The notes under the pieces: generated by a model
Told to the model about the DNA's origin: nothing
Databases searched by the model: none
Seen by the model: the letters and a program-made list of their open reading frames with translations, nothing else
Shown here: positions 48,094-59,779 of the stretch, one piece after another
How positions within the stretch are numbered: position 1 is the first letter of the stretch
Layout: each line of letters opens with the position of its first letter
Made by a program: the position numbers and the translations under genes
NCBI GenBank assembly: GCA_958295665.1
Contig: OY282558.1
Span: 186,784,015-186,848,014, forward strand
Source of the DNA: Tipula vernalis
Taxonomy: Eukaryota > Arthropoda > Insecta > Diptera > Tipulidae
Length of the DNA stretch: 64,000 nucleotides
Direction: 5' to 3'

Positions 48094-49854
48094 TGTAACG
48101 GTCAGCTCGAGTATTGCACAATATTTTAAAAATTGTGATATCCTACAATCCAACCGTTAACAGATCTCTCGAGAATTTGGTTGGTGGGACAGCATATTGC
48201 CGGCTAGGTGGCAGCCGTATTGGGTGGGATCTTTCCACCAATCCTCAAGAGCTAGTTAATGCTGTACTATACTATTACGACGAACACCAGCACACGTAAA
48301 CGCACTAATGACCATTGACAAAAAAAAACACTATCACAGCCCGTCACATCACGCTTAAAAAAAACAACAAAAATACCACTAAGTAGCGTGACCTTCGATG
48401 GTTTGATCACGTTTCATCACCCACACCTCCATATAGTTCAACTTCACAATCTGGAAGTTCCCTGTGTGGTACATACCTCAGATCATCAGGTTACAGTTAT
48501 GGAATGTTTATTCCATTTTTAAGTCACTATACACTTTGCACTAAAATTTCCCGAACATGACACCACGCATAACCACTATGTAAGAAAATATTCGAGCACG
48601 TATTTAAGCAACACTTTTGTACACTACACAACTTTCATCCGAAACGAAAAAGGTCTTAGATGATTGGTAAAGTAAAAAAAAATAAATTTAAATTTTAGAC
48701 ATATGTATAAATTGTATAATTAGTAATATATAAAAAAAAATTAGCTTGAAACAATAAATAGCATATTTAAATAAATAAAGAAATAAATAATTTTATATAT
48801 TGTAAAATTTAATGCAGTACATTTTCAACTACATGAATGGTTCGAACCGTCCCCTTTCAATTTTCTTATTTTCTATTACAGCTTATTAAATGTATGTTTT
48901 AATTTAATTAATAATAATGATAACGTACAAATTAAATATTGTTAAATTATAATTTAATGTAATGTAAAAAGTAACTTGCTTTTAAATCTAAGTTTTTGTT
49001 TAATTAATTTACATTACGTATAAATTGTACACGCCATTGACCGACATCATTGTTGTATACCACTGACGATGGTCAACTATGGTATTTTGTTATCCAATGT
49101 GTTTATTTTTATTTTGTGTCGGCCAATATTATGAATTAATAATTCAAATTTGGATATTATATATAATAATAATAATAAACAGTAATATATACTTATGTAT
49201 ATATTCTTATTAATTACGCTTACCAAGAGTACAGGGTTAAGCTGTGCAAACTTGCCACAATTTGTTTTGGTTTTAGTTTTTGACCCGTTTCTGTAGAAAA
49301 ATTAATAAACAAAACGCCAAACTAAATATTGCACCACCCAAACAGAACACAAAAATTAACTATTTACCTTGGTAAGCGTCTTACACGTAAAGATAAAATA
49401 ATCTCGTGTTCAACCAACAGTTGATTAAATTTGGTCTTAAGTACCGGAACAACCTTTGCACCACTATTTTAAATACACAGCTTTCATTTACTTTTTTTTT
49501 TATTATTTTTATTATTACTGGTAATTTGGTTTCACGACAATGGCAAGAATGATAATAAATGATTTACGAAATTATTTTACCTTTCCAACCAATAATTTCT
49601 ATTTGTTGTTGTAGGTTTATTTATTGTATACCTTTTTTTTTTTTTACCAGGGGAATTTCCAGTTTGCTAATTAGCTTTCCCTTACTTACCAAACATTAAA
49701 AGTACCATCCGTCGTTCAAGAGAGTTGTGCATTGTAGAAAAAAAACATTTTATGTATAGTGCGTGACTAAATTATGAAGACATGCGCTGTTCTTGTTATG
49801 TGCGTTGAACACAATTTTTAAAATCATACCAAAATGGAACATCCCAATGTTACA
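48094..49854 (-). repeat. 3' LTR
   Basis: On the minus strand it begins TGTAACATTGGG and ends CCGTTACA, so the ends carry the inverted hexamer TGTAAC/GTTACA. The 61-codon antisense open frame near 48114 occurs identically in both LTRs and has no known motif. No clear purine-rich tract precedes it: the bases just inside (minus strand GTCGTCCCCACGTT) are mixed. Confidence 0.95.
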
Positions 49855-50034
49855 AACGTGGGGACGACTCACACCCAGGAGATAGTCTCAAAAGCCGGGC
49901 CTTCTTGCTGTAATGTTAAGAGGTTATTTGAATTGTACTCAAAAAACGAAATGCTACAAAAAAAAATTGGTTTAAAAACAAGGTGAAAACATAAATCATG
50001 AACTCAACGCAAGTTTGGCGTCCTCATCGCACGC

Positions 50035-53007
50035 TTAACGGATATCTTTAGCGTGATATATCCCAATACCTTTACCCGATTTGTTACAGACTTCGTACGA
50101 TACATTTCCGATTCTCCTCAAAATAGTTGCAGGTATAAACTTAAAAGATAATTTTCCTGAAAAATTTTTAGCTGCATTGCTCTGTACAAAATTTCGCACG
50201 AATACCTCTTGTCCTGGATTAAATGTTCGTTGGCGAGCACGCAGATTATAGGTGTAGGCGTGTTGCTCATGAGATTTGCGCAAGTGACTTAACACAATGT
50301 TTTGTGCTGACGACAAACGATCTGCAACATTGTTTATGAATAAGTGATTTTCATTCAGGCTATTTAATTTTCTCAACAATTCATATGTTGAACCGTGCTG
50401 TATTTTGTGTTGACCGAAAACCAGAAAGTGTGGTGAAAATGTTGTGCTCGAATGTACAACATTCTGTAGAGCGCCGGCTATTTCATCTAAATGTACATCC
50501 CACGACTGATGATCGTCTTTAATATATCCTCGTATAGCTGCAAGCACTGACCGGTTCACTCTTTCAGAGGCATTTACTTGTGGTGAATATTTAGGGGTGA
50601 AATCGTGTTTCACACCGTATTTTTCCATAAGATCCTTGAAGAGATTCGAGTCAAATTGAACTCCATTATCGGTAAGAACCGATTCTGGAACTCCAAAGAG
50701 GTGAAAAATTTTATTTTCCAATATCTCGGTTACTTTCACGGCTGATGCTGTACGGATTGGGAATAGTAAGGGAAAACGACTGTATTGATCTAACACAATA
50801 AAAATATGTGTGAATCCGTTCTTAGTCCGCGGGTAGGGACCAAGAAAATCCATATACAACCTTTGCCAAGGTCGTGTTGCAACGAATGCTTTGCCCATTT
50901 CTGGTTTCATGGTAAAATTGACCGCTTTTGAACACTTACAAATATCGCATGCGTTGATGTAGTTCCGTACTTGCGAAATCATGGATGGCCAGTGATAATA
51001 CCGCTGCAATACTTCGGTTGTCCTTGTAATTCCCTGATGAGCAGCGATCGGGGGGTTATGTGCGGCTTCAATTAATCTGTTTGTCATTGAATCTGGAACA
51101 ACGAGTTTCCAATCTGGAATATCGGTATCGGATTCTTTGCCTGTTTTCATGAAAATTTTGTCTTCTACAACTTTAAAGTTTGTGCTTATATTCGGATTAT
51201 CTTGCAATGCTTTAATTTTTGCCACATACTCTGGATCTTTGAATCCCTCGTCGTCTAGATTGATATGCATCGATTCGTGATCATGTTTATCTAACGTTTC
51301 AATGTAGGTTCGCGACAAGCTATCTGGTACTACGTTTAAAGATCCTTTCCGGTATTCAATTTTAAAATTGAACGCTTGTAATTGAATAGACCACCTAGCC
51401 AGCCTACCGGATAGATCTCGTTGGTCCATCAACCATCGTAAACTGGAATGATCTGTTATCAGAGTGAAAGAGTATCCTTCAATGTAAGGCCGGAATCTTT
51501 TAATGCTCAACACAGCTGCCAAGCATTCGAGTTCTGTTATGCTATAATTTCTTTGTGCTTTGTTCAGCTTGTGCGACATAAACGCTATCGGATGCTCGTC
51601 ACCATTATCCCATCGCTGAAAGAGAACAGAGCCTATTCCCGTCGTAGATGCGTCGCATTGAATGTAAAAATGCCTCGAAAAGTCTGGATTAACCAAGACC
51701 GGGGCCGTGACTAAAGCTCTTTTTAGTTCCTCAAATGCCACTTGTGCTTTAGGATTCCATTTTTCCTTGACTCGTTTCTTGAGTAGATCCGTTAGTGGTG
51801 CCGTTATACTCGAATAGTTGGAAATGAAACGCCTGTACCAGCCGGTTATTCCCAAAAACCTTCGAATTGCTTTGACGTTTTTAGGAACGGGGTACTCGTC
51901 TATGGCTCGAACCTTGTCGGCGTCCACTCTGAGGCATCCCTCACCAATCACATATCCTAGATATTTTGTCTCCTTAAGTACAAATCTGCTTTTCTCCACA
52001 TTTATAGTTAGATTTGCTTCAGTCAACAGTCTAGCTACTTCAGACAAAAGTGATATGTGTTCTTCAAATGTAGCTGATACCACTAGCAGATCGTCTAAGT
52101 AGACAAATACCCGATCGTGCAAATGGTGAGGGATAACCTTATGCATTAACCGACACATCGTCTGGGCTGCATTACACAGTCCAAACGGCATGACGGTAAA
52201 CTGGTAGAGTGGACGCCCGGGCACCGTGAAAGCCGTCTTATCCCTTGCTGCTGGCTCTAACGGTATCTGCCAATACGCGTCCTTTAGGTCAATGGTGCTG
52301 ATGAATCTGGTTTTATCGAGCCGTCCCAGCAACCCTTCAATTAATGGCAAAGGATAAGCGTCCTTCACGGTGACCGAATTTAACTTTCTGGCATCGAGAC
52401 ATAGACGAACCTTTCCGTTGGATTTAAGCACTCGAGTTACGGGCGATGACCAAGAACTGGTACTCTCCTCGATTACCCCCAATGCCAGCATTCGATCCAA
52501 CTCTTTGTATATATCCTCCTGGACCTTAGGCGATACCGAAAAGTATCGTTGTTTTATCGGCGCGGCTCCGCCTACGTCGATTGTGTGGGAAAGCACATTT
52601 GTTTTTCCTAAACCGTTTTTTTCAAACGAGGGAAAATGTTGAATCACTTTGTTTAAAATGTTTTGCTGTTCTACATTTAAATCATGAGTATTATTGTTCG
52701 ATTTCACTGAAGGTTTGAAAAAATTATTGTCTAGTTCGTCTACCATTAATGGTACTAGACCAAACATTTCCCAGAAATCTACACCGAGGTATAGCGGTTG
52801 AGTAAGATTTGGGGCAATATGTAATCTCATCGTTTTGGATTTTCCACCGTATGAAATATTGGCCAACACGTGCCCTATGATGCGTTGATTTTCACCACTG
52901 GCAGTAGCGAGGATAGAAGTTAAATAGTGAACTTTAAACTTACTTTGTGCCAGAAATTGTTCTGCTCCACAACCGAGCACCGAAATGCTCGCTCCACTGT
53001 CTAGCAA
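50035..53007 (-). CDS. pol: Pol polyprotein (protease, RT, RNase H, integrase)
   Basis: A 990-codon frame beginning at a TTG; the true reading extends upstream, since the same frame stays open across the gag stop, so pol is expected as a gag-pol fusion made by -1 frameshifting. Domains: aspartic protease with DSGAS at residues 3-7; reverse transcriptase with LCLDARKLNSVT, FGLCNAAQTM and YLDDLLV near 300; RNase H with IQCDASTTGIGSVLF near 449 and ITDHSSLRWL; integrase with HHCC zinc region (HQGIT … CDIC, about 655-690), catalytic D near 719 (MDFLGPYPR), D near 780 (LTDNGVQF) and E near 817 (NASERVNRSV). The C terminus ends in a GPY-like segment (LSFKFIPATILRRIGNVSYE); no chromodomain is evident. 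All catalytic residues appear present. Acts in virus-like particles and, after entry to the nucleus, in integration. Confidence 0.96.
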   Translation of the reverse strand: MLDSGASISVLGCGAEQFLAQSKFKVHYLTSILATASGENQRIIGHVLANISYGGKSKTMRLHIAPNLTQPLYLGVDFWEMFGLVPLMVDELDNNFFKPSVKSNNNTHDLNVEQQNILNKVIQHFPSFEKNGLGKTNVLSHTIDVGGAAPIKQRYFSVSPKVQEDIYKELDRMLALGVIEESTSSWSSPVTRVLKSNGKVRLCLDARKLNSVTVKDAYPLPLIEGLLGRLDKTRFISTIDLKDAYWQIPLEPAARDKTAFTVPGRPLYQFTVMPFGLCNAAQTMCRLMHKVIPHHLHDRVFVYLDDLLVVSATFEEHISLLSEVARLLTEANLTINVEKSRFVLKETKYLGYVIGEGCLRVDADKVRAIDEYPVPKNVKAIRRFLGITGWYRRFISNYSSITAPLTDLLKKRVKEKWNPKAQVAFEELKRALVTAPVLVNPDFSRHFYIQCDASTTGIGSVLFQRWDNGDEHPIAFMSHKLNKAQRNYSITELECLAAVLSIKRFRPYIEGYSFTLITDHSSLRWLMDQRDLSGRLARWSIQLQAFNFKIEYRKGSLNVVPDSLSRTYIETLDKHDHESMHINLDDEGFKDPEYVAKIKALQDNPNISTNFKVVEDKIFMKTGKESDTDIPDWKLVVPDSMTNRLIEAAHNPPIAAHQGITRTTEVLQRYYHWPSMISQVRNYINACDICKCSKAVNFTMKPEMGKAFVATRPWQRLYMDFLGPYPRTKNGFTHIFIVLDQYSRFPLLFPIRTASAVKVTEILENKIFHLFGVPESVLTDNGVQFDSNLFKDLMEKYGVKHDFTPKYSPQVNASERVNRSVLAAIRGYIKDDHQSWDVHLDEIAGALQNVVHSSTTFSPHFLVFGQHKIQHGSTYELLRKLNSLNENHLFINNVADRLSSAQNIVLSHLRKSHEQHAYTYNLRARQRTFNPGQEVFVRNFVQSNAAKNFSGKLSFKFIPATILRRIGNVSYEVCNKSGKGIGIYHAKDIR

Positions 53008-53207
53008 TCCGCGGTATGGAATTCCGTTTATAAGAACTTCAGCGTATGGCCTTTTGTCACAATTGGTTGTGATGACGGATTCTGAAATAATCTTTTTAAT
53101 TTCTCGACGGGTCCTGAAATATTTAAGAGTCCGATTGGAATTTATAACTTGTTTAAATGTCGTCTGAGTAGATTTTGAAATTTGTCGACATGATCCAGAA
53201 GGTAAAC

Positions 53208-55124
53208 TTAATCCATTTTCCTCTGAAGTAGCTTGTAAAATTCGGGATCGGTGTTCGTTGCTACTTCCTCTACTTCGGGTTTCGGAGAAGATGACCCTTG
53301 ATTCTGGGATCTCAGGTCTCCGATTTTCCTGACACCCCGATGGTAGTTTCCCGTGTTACGGTTGTTTCGGCATCTCGAACAATTGAATTTCATGGTATTC
53401 TTGGCACCACATCCAAAACAAAATCTACTTGTAATCGGCAGGTTACAGTCCTTGAATAAATGCTGATGATTACCGCAGTTCCAGCAAGCGTTCTTATTAC
53501 GTTCATATGAAGTAATATCATTTGATGAAGATTGTCCTGTCCAGTTCACAGCGCACACTGAATCATTTTGGTTTTGGAACTCTGCACTATTGAATTGCTG
53601 GTTAATCAAATCACCGTAGTTATCCCCCACATCGATTTCATTTACTAGTCGTCTACTCTGGAAAGACATTTCGGGAACCCAACCTATACGGTTCCAAGTG
53701 TCCTCTACAGCTATCGCCCGGTTTACCAGTGTGGAGATATCTTCGAAATTTTGACCGGCGAACATTGATTGTAGTCCGGGTCTCATATTCCGGATAAGTA
53801 GGCTCAGAGTTTCACTCTCCGATATTGGTTGATGAAGTGATAGTGATAATGACAAAATGTCATTATAAAATTCAATAAATGTCTCTTTAAATTTTTGCTT
53901 TCGTCTTTCAAGAACCTGTTTAATGTCAGCATCCGTCCGTCTGTCTTGGAAACGATGTATCATAGCCAACCTCAATTGTTCCCACTGTGCACATCGATTT
54001 CGCTCCATAAATAGCCAATACCACTCCAAAGCCTTATCTTTTAACAACACATGCATATTGCTAATTAGGAATTGAGTACGGATGTCATTGGCTTCTGCTA
54101 AACGCTCTACTCGGTAAATAAACCGTTCGACTGGAATACCACCGCCTTCCCCACTGAAACTAATATTCCACCTATGAATTTCCAATCGATCTTTCCTAAC
54201 TTGTTTCCCCCCACTTGAAATTCCATCCTTTTCGTAAATCCGTTTTTCTTCATTTACTGTTGGATCTGTCCATCGCTGACAATTTGGAGGAGGCATTGTT
54301 GGGTTAAAATTTGGAGGAGCTTTCTCCCGATTAGCTGATATCATTGTTGATGAATGCATTCTTGAACCGGAAGCCATATTCATACCTTTTGTGTCTGCGT
54401 TATTGTGGACTGCGTTGCTTCCTGCAGATGATCCATTTAGTCTTTTCAAGACAGCCTCGACTAAGATATCTAAATGCGCGGATTCCTGACTACCCGCGTT
54501 CGCTGGCAAAGATCGTGCTGAGCTCGTGGAAGGTGGAACCAATGGATTTCCTTTGTCATTAGTGTCTTGTTGATCATTATTGCTCACTAGCTTACAATCC
54601 TGCTGACAACCAACCTGTTCTTCCTCATCAGTATCTCTTTCGTCTGCATTTGGTTGAAATATCACCAATTCTTTTATAGATCTTTCAATATCTGGCATTG
54701 CAACATGCTTCTCACGCAGATCGTGAAAACATCCTAATAGTTTGTCGCATGATATTAGTAGTTTACCAGCCGCTACCCCTTGAGGCCCTGGCTTAGTCAT
54801 TTGAATCCTGCGTAGTCGTCCACTGACATGGAGTACTCCGGTTGATAACTCTTCCAATTTATCAGCATCCATCGTATCACAAGCTTGCATAAAACTTTCC
54901 ATTTGGTCTTGTATATCTTTTAATTTGTTCGAACAAGTCTGGATTTCCCGCTTAGGATATCGCGCGCCCATGGGGTGTAATGTTTTCGGTTCATCCACTT
55001 CATTTGCTTCTTCCTTAATTAGTGCGCTTTTGAGCGAATTGATCCTATTTGCAATAGATCCGAAAATACCCCTAACTTGGCATTCTACTTCTAACTCGTC
55101 ACAATCTAGATGTAAGACATCCAT
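53208..55124 (-). CDS. gag: Gag protein of the Gypsy element
   Basis: A 638-codon intact frame, starting MDVLHLDCDELEV at 55124. The N-terminal half is rich in charged, helical segments, followed by a polar linker. The capsid-like core begins around residue 330 (HRWNISFSGEGGG, then FIYRVERLAEANDI) and includes AQWEQLRLAMIHRF and LSLLIRNMRPGL. Two zinc knuckles lie near 545-590: CWNCGNHQHLFKDC is canonical, whereas CFGCGAKNTMKFNC has T in place of the usual H. It ends LLQRKMD with TAA at 53208; an A-rich stretch just before the stop (minus strand GAGGAAAATGG) could serve as the shift site into pol. Gag forms the particle that packages element RNA. Confidence 0.95.
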   Translation of the reverse strand: MDVLHLDCDELEVECQVRGIFGSIANRINSLKSALIKEEANEVDEPKTLHPMGARYPKREIQTCSNKLKDIQDQMESFMQACDTMDADKLEELSTGVLHVSGRLRRIQMTKPGPQGVAAGKLLISCDKLLGCFHDLREKHVAMPDIERSIKELVIFQPNADERDTDEEEQVGCQQDCKLVSNNDQQDTNDKGNPLVPPSTSSARSLPANAGSQESAHLDILVEAVLKRLNGSSAGSNAVHNNADTKGMNMASGSRMHSSTMISANREKAPPNFNPTMPPPNCQRWTDPTVNEEKRIYEKDGISSGGKQVRKDRLEIHRWNISFSGEGGGIPVERFIYRVERLAEANDIRTQFLISNMHVLLKDKALEWYWLFMERNRCAQWEQLRLAMIHRFQDRRTDADIKQVLERRKQKFKETFIEFYNDILSLSLSLHQPISESETLSLLIRNMRPGLQSMFAGQNFEDISTLVNRAIAVEDTWNRIGWVPEMSFQSRRLVNEIDVGDNYGDLINQQFNSAEFQNQNDSVCAVNWTGQSSSNDITSYERNKNACWNCGNHQHLFKDCNLPITSRFCFGCGAKNTMKFNCSRCRNNRNTGNYHRGVRKIGDLRSQNQGSSSPKPEVEEVATNTDPEFYKLLQRKMD

Positions 55125-56050
55125 AATTTTTGTTTATAAAGTTGCTTAAAAAAAGAAAATAAATTATGTTGTATCATAAACAACAAAAAAAAATAATCAA
55201 AAATAAAATAAAATGTATGTTGGATAAACTTAAACGAAGAGCCTATATAATTCTTAAGTACAATTCTGTATAACCACCCAACCTACAACAAAAAAAATTG
55301 ATAAATAATAACTTTCAAGAAAAAAAAAAATGTTTTGTCTTATAATCTTAATTATATTTGAATTTATTTTAATTATTTTTAAATGTTAAATTGCCAACCA
55401 TAACTATGATGATCTGAGATAACCACCACTTAATACGTTTAGTTATATCTTTATTTAGCTATTATGACACCATACTGTAATCTATCAATGGTCATTTCAT
55501 TAAGGTAGATAAAAAAAAACGTGAATTGTAAAATGAAAAGTTTTGCTAACGAAAATATGTAGTCGAGACAGTTACTAAATATTCACCGTCAAACGCAAAC
55601 TAGCGGAAACATATCATCTAAATACAAAACTGTAATAAAAAAAACAATACTCCAGTTATCATCTCTAAGAACCAATCGTCAAATAAAAACTTGGGTTGAA
55701 AATTAGTGAGAGTACTTTTGTATTGATCTATTGTAAACAAAAAAAAATTACGTTAACATGAGTCATTTAAGATCGCTAAAATCGATATTATACAAATAAC
55801 TGAACGTTTTAAATCATCTAAAACAGAAATAGCGAATCGTGACTCACAAAAAAAATTAGAGTAACCGACATCTTAGAGACCTCGAAATCAACACAGTTGC
55901 AGGTGGAAATAGATGTCTAACCGAAATCGGCACTCAACTAAGCTATAAAATATTAAAATAAAAAATCTGTAATCTTGAAACCGGTGGAAAAATTTTGAAG
56001 ACGTGCTTTAATGTGCTAATGTTCGTAATGTTCTTACTAAAAGTTGCTTT
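55125..56050 (-). other. Gypsy 5' untranslated leader
   Basis: About 930 bases between the primer site and gag, AT-rich and without a long open frame. Expected to carry the packaging signal. Confidence 0.8.
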
Positions 56051-56062
56051 GTTTGGGCGCCA
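56051..56062 (-). promoter_or_regulatory. Primer binding site (TGGCGCC type)
   Basis: On the minus strand TGGCGCCCAAAC starts one base after the end of the 5' LTR (…CCGTTACA). The TGGCGCC start is the primer site used by many insect Gypsy elements and fits a lysine-type tRNA 3' end. Confidence 0.85.
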
Positions 56063-56063
56063 C

Positions 56064-57824
56064 TGTAACGGTCAGCTCGAGTATTGCACAATATTTTAAA
56101 AATTGTGATATCCTACAATCCAACCGTTAACAGATCTCTCGAGAATTTGGTTGGTGGGACAGCATATTGCCGGCTAGGTGGCAGCCGTATTGGGTGGGAT
56201 CTTTCCACCAATCCTCAAGAGCTAGTTAATGCTGTACTATACTATTACGACGAACACCAGCACACGTAAACGCACTAATGACCATTGACAAAAAAAAACA
56301 CTATCACAGCCCGTCACATCACGCTTAAAAAAAACAACAAAAATACCACTAAGTAGCGTGACCTTCGATGGTTTGATCACGTTTCATCACCCACACCTCC
56401 ATATAGTTCAACTTCACAATCTGGAAGTTCCCTGTGTGGTACATACCTCAGATCATCAGGTTACAGTTATGGAATGTTTATTCCATTTTTAAGTCACTAT
56501 ACACTTTGCACTAAAATTTCCCGAACATGACACCACGCATAACCACTATGTAAGAAAATATTCGAGCACGTATTTAAGCAACACTTTTGTACACTACACA
56601 ACTTTCATCCGAAACGAAAAAGGTCTTAGATGATTGGTAAAGTAAAAAAAAATAAATTTAAATTTTAGACATATGTATAAATTGTATAATTAGTAATATA
56701 TAAAAAAAAATTAGCTTGAAACAATAAATAGCATATTTAAATAAATAAAGAAATAAATAATTTTATATATTGTAAAATTTAATGCAGTACATTTTCAACT
56801 ACATGAATGGTTCGAACCGTCCCCTTTCAATTTTCTTATTTTCTATTACAGCTTATTAAATGTATGTTTTAATTTAATTAATAATAATGATAACGTACAA
56901 ATTAAATATTGTTAAATTATAATTTAATGTAATGTAAAAAGTAACTTGCTTTTAAATCTAAGTTTTTGTTTAATTAATTTACATTACGTATAAATTGTAC
57001 ACGCCATTGACCGACATCATTGTTGTATACCACTGACGATGGTCAACTATGGTATTTTGTTATCCAATGTGTTTATTTTTATTTTGTGTCGGCCAATATT
57101 ATGAATTAATAATTCAAATTTGGATATTATATATAATAATAATAATAAACAGTAATATATACTTATGTATATATTCTTATTAATTACGCTTACCAAGAGT
57201 ACAGGGTTAAGCTGTGCAAACTTGCCACAATTTGTTTTGGTTTTAGTTTTTGACCCGTTTCTGTAGAAAAATTAATAAACAAAACGCCAAACTAAATATT
57301 GCACCACCCAAACAGAACACAAAAATTAACTATTTACCTTGGTAAGCGTCTTACACGTAAAGATAAAATAATCTCGTGTTCAACCAACAGTTGATTAAAT
57401 TTGGTCTTAAGTACCGGAACAACCTTTGCACCACTATTTTAAATACACAGCTTTCATTTACTTTTTTTTTTATTATTTTTATTATTACTGGTAATTTGGT
57501 TTCACGACAATGGCAAGAATGATAATAAATGATTTACGAAATTATTTTACCTTTCCAACCAATAATTTCTATTTGTTGTTGTAGGTTTATTTATTGTATA
57601 CCTTTTTTTTTTTTTACCAGGGGAATTTCCAGTTTGCTAATTAGCTTCCCCTTACTTACCAAACATTAAAAGTACCATCCGTCGTTCAAGAGAGTTGTGC
57701 ATTGTAGAAAAAAAACATTTTATGTATAGTGCGTGACTAAATTATGAAGACATGCGCTGTTCTTGTTATGTGCGTTGAACACAATTTTTAAAATCATACC
57801 AAAATGGAACATCCCAATGTTTCA
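56064..57824 (-). repeat. 5' LTR
   Basis: Same length and sequence as the 3' LTR except for about two substitutions. It should contain the promoter driving the element; no TATA box was assigned with confidence in this AT-rich sequence. Confidence 0.95.
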
Positions 57825-57828
57825 ATTC

Positions 57829-58208
57829 TTAAAGGACATAAACATAAATAATAAAAGACACAGATCTTGTGGCGTAAGAAAAAAAACGAACATAAATAAA
57901 TTTGAAAATAAATAATTTGATGTTACAATTTATAAAGTCTTTAATAATTCGGTTTTCAATTTACCTACATGAACCTAAATAAATAATTTTGAATTTATGC
58001 TTAAAATGTACAATGAGCTCCCACAAGAAGATTTGCACAAAGGGCAATTTGGATTTTTGACATTTCCTTCAGTTTTGCGCGATAATTTTCGCTCTGTTAA
58101 GTTGACACTTCAATTTAACGAAACTGAACGAACATTTCTTAAAGGTTCGCTGGACAGTAACATGAAAACTCCATATACCGCACTGTTACGTTAAATGTCT
58201 TAAATGTT
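57829..58208 (+). other. Right part of the DNA interrupted by the Gypsy element
   Basis: Together with 47880-48093 this segment formed a ~595-bp unit before the Gypsy insertion, bounded by 19-bp inverted repeats (right copy 58190-58208). It contains a 65-codon open frame (57997-58194; MYNELPQEDLHKGQFGFLTF …) whose stop lies in the inverted repeat. The frame has protein-like composition but I do not recognise it. The unit may be a small DNA transposon that had inserted in the copia element. Confidence 0.45.
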
Positions 58209-58209
58209 G

Positions 58210-59779
58210 GCTGTTTCTCTCTTAAAGGAATCTCACAAAGTATGCGAATGAAGTTTATCCTAAATTAATAATTGAGCAAATCCCATTAAATTATGTACAA
58301 AATCTGTTTTATTCCTTATCAGATAGATTTTAGAAGTTGTACTCAATAATGGAGGACCTACACATTATTAACAATAAAAAAAAAATTTAATCAATCGATT
58401 CATTAACTATTTTTACTAATTTGACAGATGGTTATAATCAAGTGCTTCTATTTAAATATTCGTAAAATAAGAAATTTAAATTTTCCGTTTTCCTTTGTTT
58501 CATTTTAACCTCTTTGTCATCATCCAGCATACAACAAGAGAAAAGGAATGAAAAAAATAAGAAATTATAACAAAAGAACAACCACATCAAGAATTAGAGG
58601 AGCAAATTTTATTTTATAGTCTTACTACTCTTTTATATAGCCCTATTTTAAAAATGATTAATTAACTATATCAAATTTTAATAGTTAAACATTGCGCTAC
58701 CAGCTTTCGTACACTTGTGGCTACCACCACCATTCATAATTCCGTTTGCTGGGTTTCTTTGGTGCTTATGTTGGCTGATTAAACGACTCACTTCACGGCG
58801 TTAATCGGGCAACATATGATCGGAAATTTTCTCGAGTGAGTGTGCGGCGAAGAAAAAGAAAACAAAAAAAACGTAATTTAACCTAAAATTAGGCAACGAA
58901 AAAGACACATATTTTTCTTTGTTAAAATATAAATGTTGTCAGCCATTATTTTATATAATTTGAAATAAACTTAAAAAAATAATAATTTGTATTAAATATA
59001 ATATTGACTAAATAAATTAATGCATAAATATAAATAATATTAAATATATATAAAAATAAATTTATAACGAAAATAATTGGAGTCAGAAATGTATTTTATT
59101 TTTGTAACGTGGTGCTCAACATATAGTAAGTACCTATAAAGCCGGTATTCCATTGTGAAAAAATGTTTATTAGCAAAAATATATTGAGATAAAAATATAA
59201 AATCGATGGTTGTGTGAATGAGACACCCGACTTCGTCAATAAACATTTTTATTACAAAAAAGTTGTAACTGTGTTAGTGTGATGCCATAATTATTTACAA
59301 AAAGTACCAAGTGGAGTACTTTTTATAGCAACGCTCTAACACACCTTCATCCAAATTGTATACGAACGTAAGATATTTCTCGCACACTAGTTTGACTTTA
59401 CTATTTTGATATTTTTATGGTAAAGTCTCATCATTACCTATTTTATCTTTGAAGCGGTAAAATCGTGCAGGAATATTTTTCGAATTATTAAATTTAATAA
59501 AAGTTTAATAATTTGAAAAATAAAATATAAAATCTATATTCTTATATAAGATTAATTATTTTTAAAATGTTTTTTGTTGAAATTTTTCATAAGTGATTTT
59601 ATTTTGGTGTAATGTTTTTTTTGTTTTTCTTAGAAACTTGTTAAAAAAAGCGAAATATTATATAGCTACTTATATAAATAAAAATAAAATAATAATTGGT
59701 GCTAAAATAAAATTGGTGTTAAAATAATAATTTTATATTTGAATTAAATTTGAAAGTTAAAAAAAAAAGCGCCAATCTA
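58210..59779. other. AT-rich stretch upstream of the MADF-BESS gene
   Basis: No recognised coding region. The last part should contain the promoter and 5' leader of the gene that starts at 59780; no core promoter motif was assigned. Confidence 0.4.

Larger units (their letters stand above)
48094..57824 (-). mobile_element. Complete Ty3/Gypsy LTR retrotransposon, 9731 bp
   Basis: Two 1761-bp LTRs enclose a primer site, gag and pol, all read on the minus strand, with a 4-bp ATTC duplication outside. Comparing the LTRs by eye I found only two substitutions (near 49672/57642 and at the outer end, TACA against TTCA), so the insertion is very recent. Gag and pol are uninterrupted and overlap in different frames. 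No envelope-like frame exists between pol and the 3' LTR (49855-50034). The LTRs are long for an insect Gypsy element. The two-knuckle gag and the gag/pol layout suggest a mdg3-like lineage, but that is only a guess. Confidence 0.97.

Noticed and set aside
48114..48299. 61-codon plus-strand frame as a gene
   Set aside because: Repeated identically in both LTRs because the LTRs are identical; antisense to the element and without motifs.
49855..50034. Envelope gene between pol and the 3' LTR
   Set aside because: Only 180 bases are available and no open frame is present, so this is not an errantivirus-type element with env.
51448..52642. Plus-strand open frames of 88-94 codons
   Set aside because: Antisense shadows of the intact Gypsy pol gene.
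57997..58194. Host gene at the right flank of the Gypsy element
   Set aside because: Short single frame ending inside an inverted repeat; better treated as part of the interrupted unit until evidence appears.
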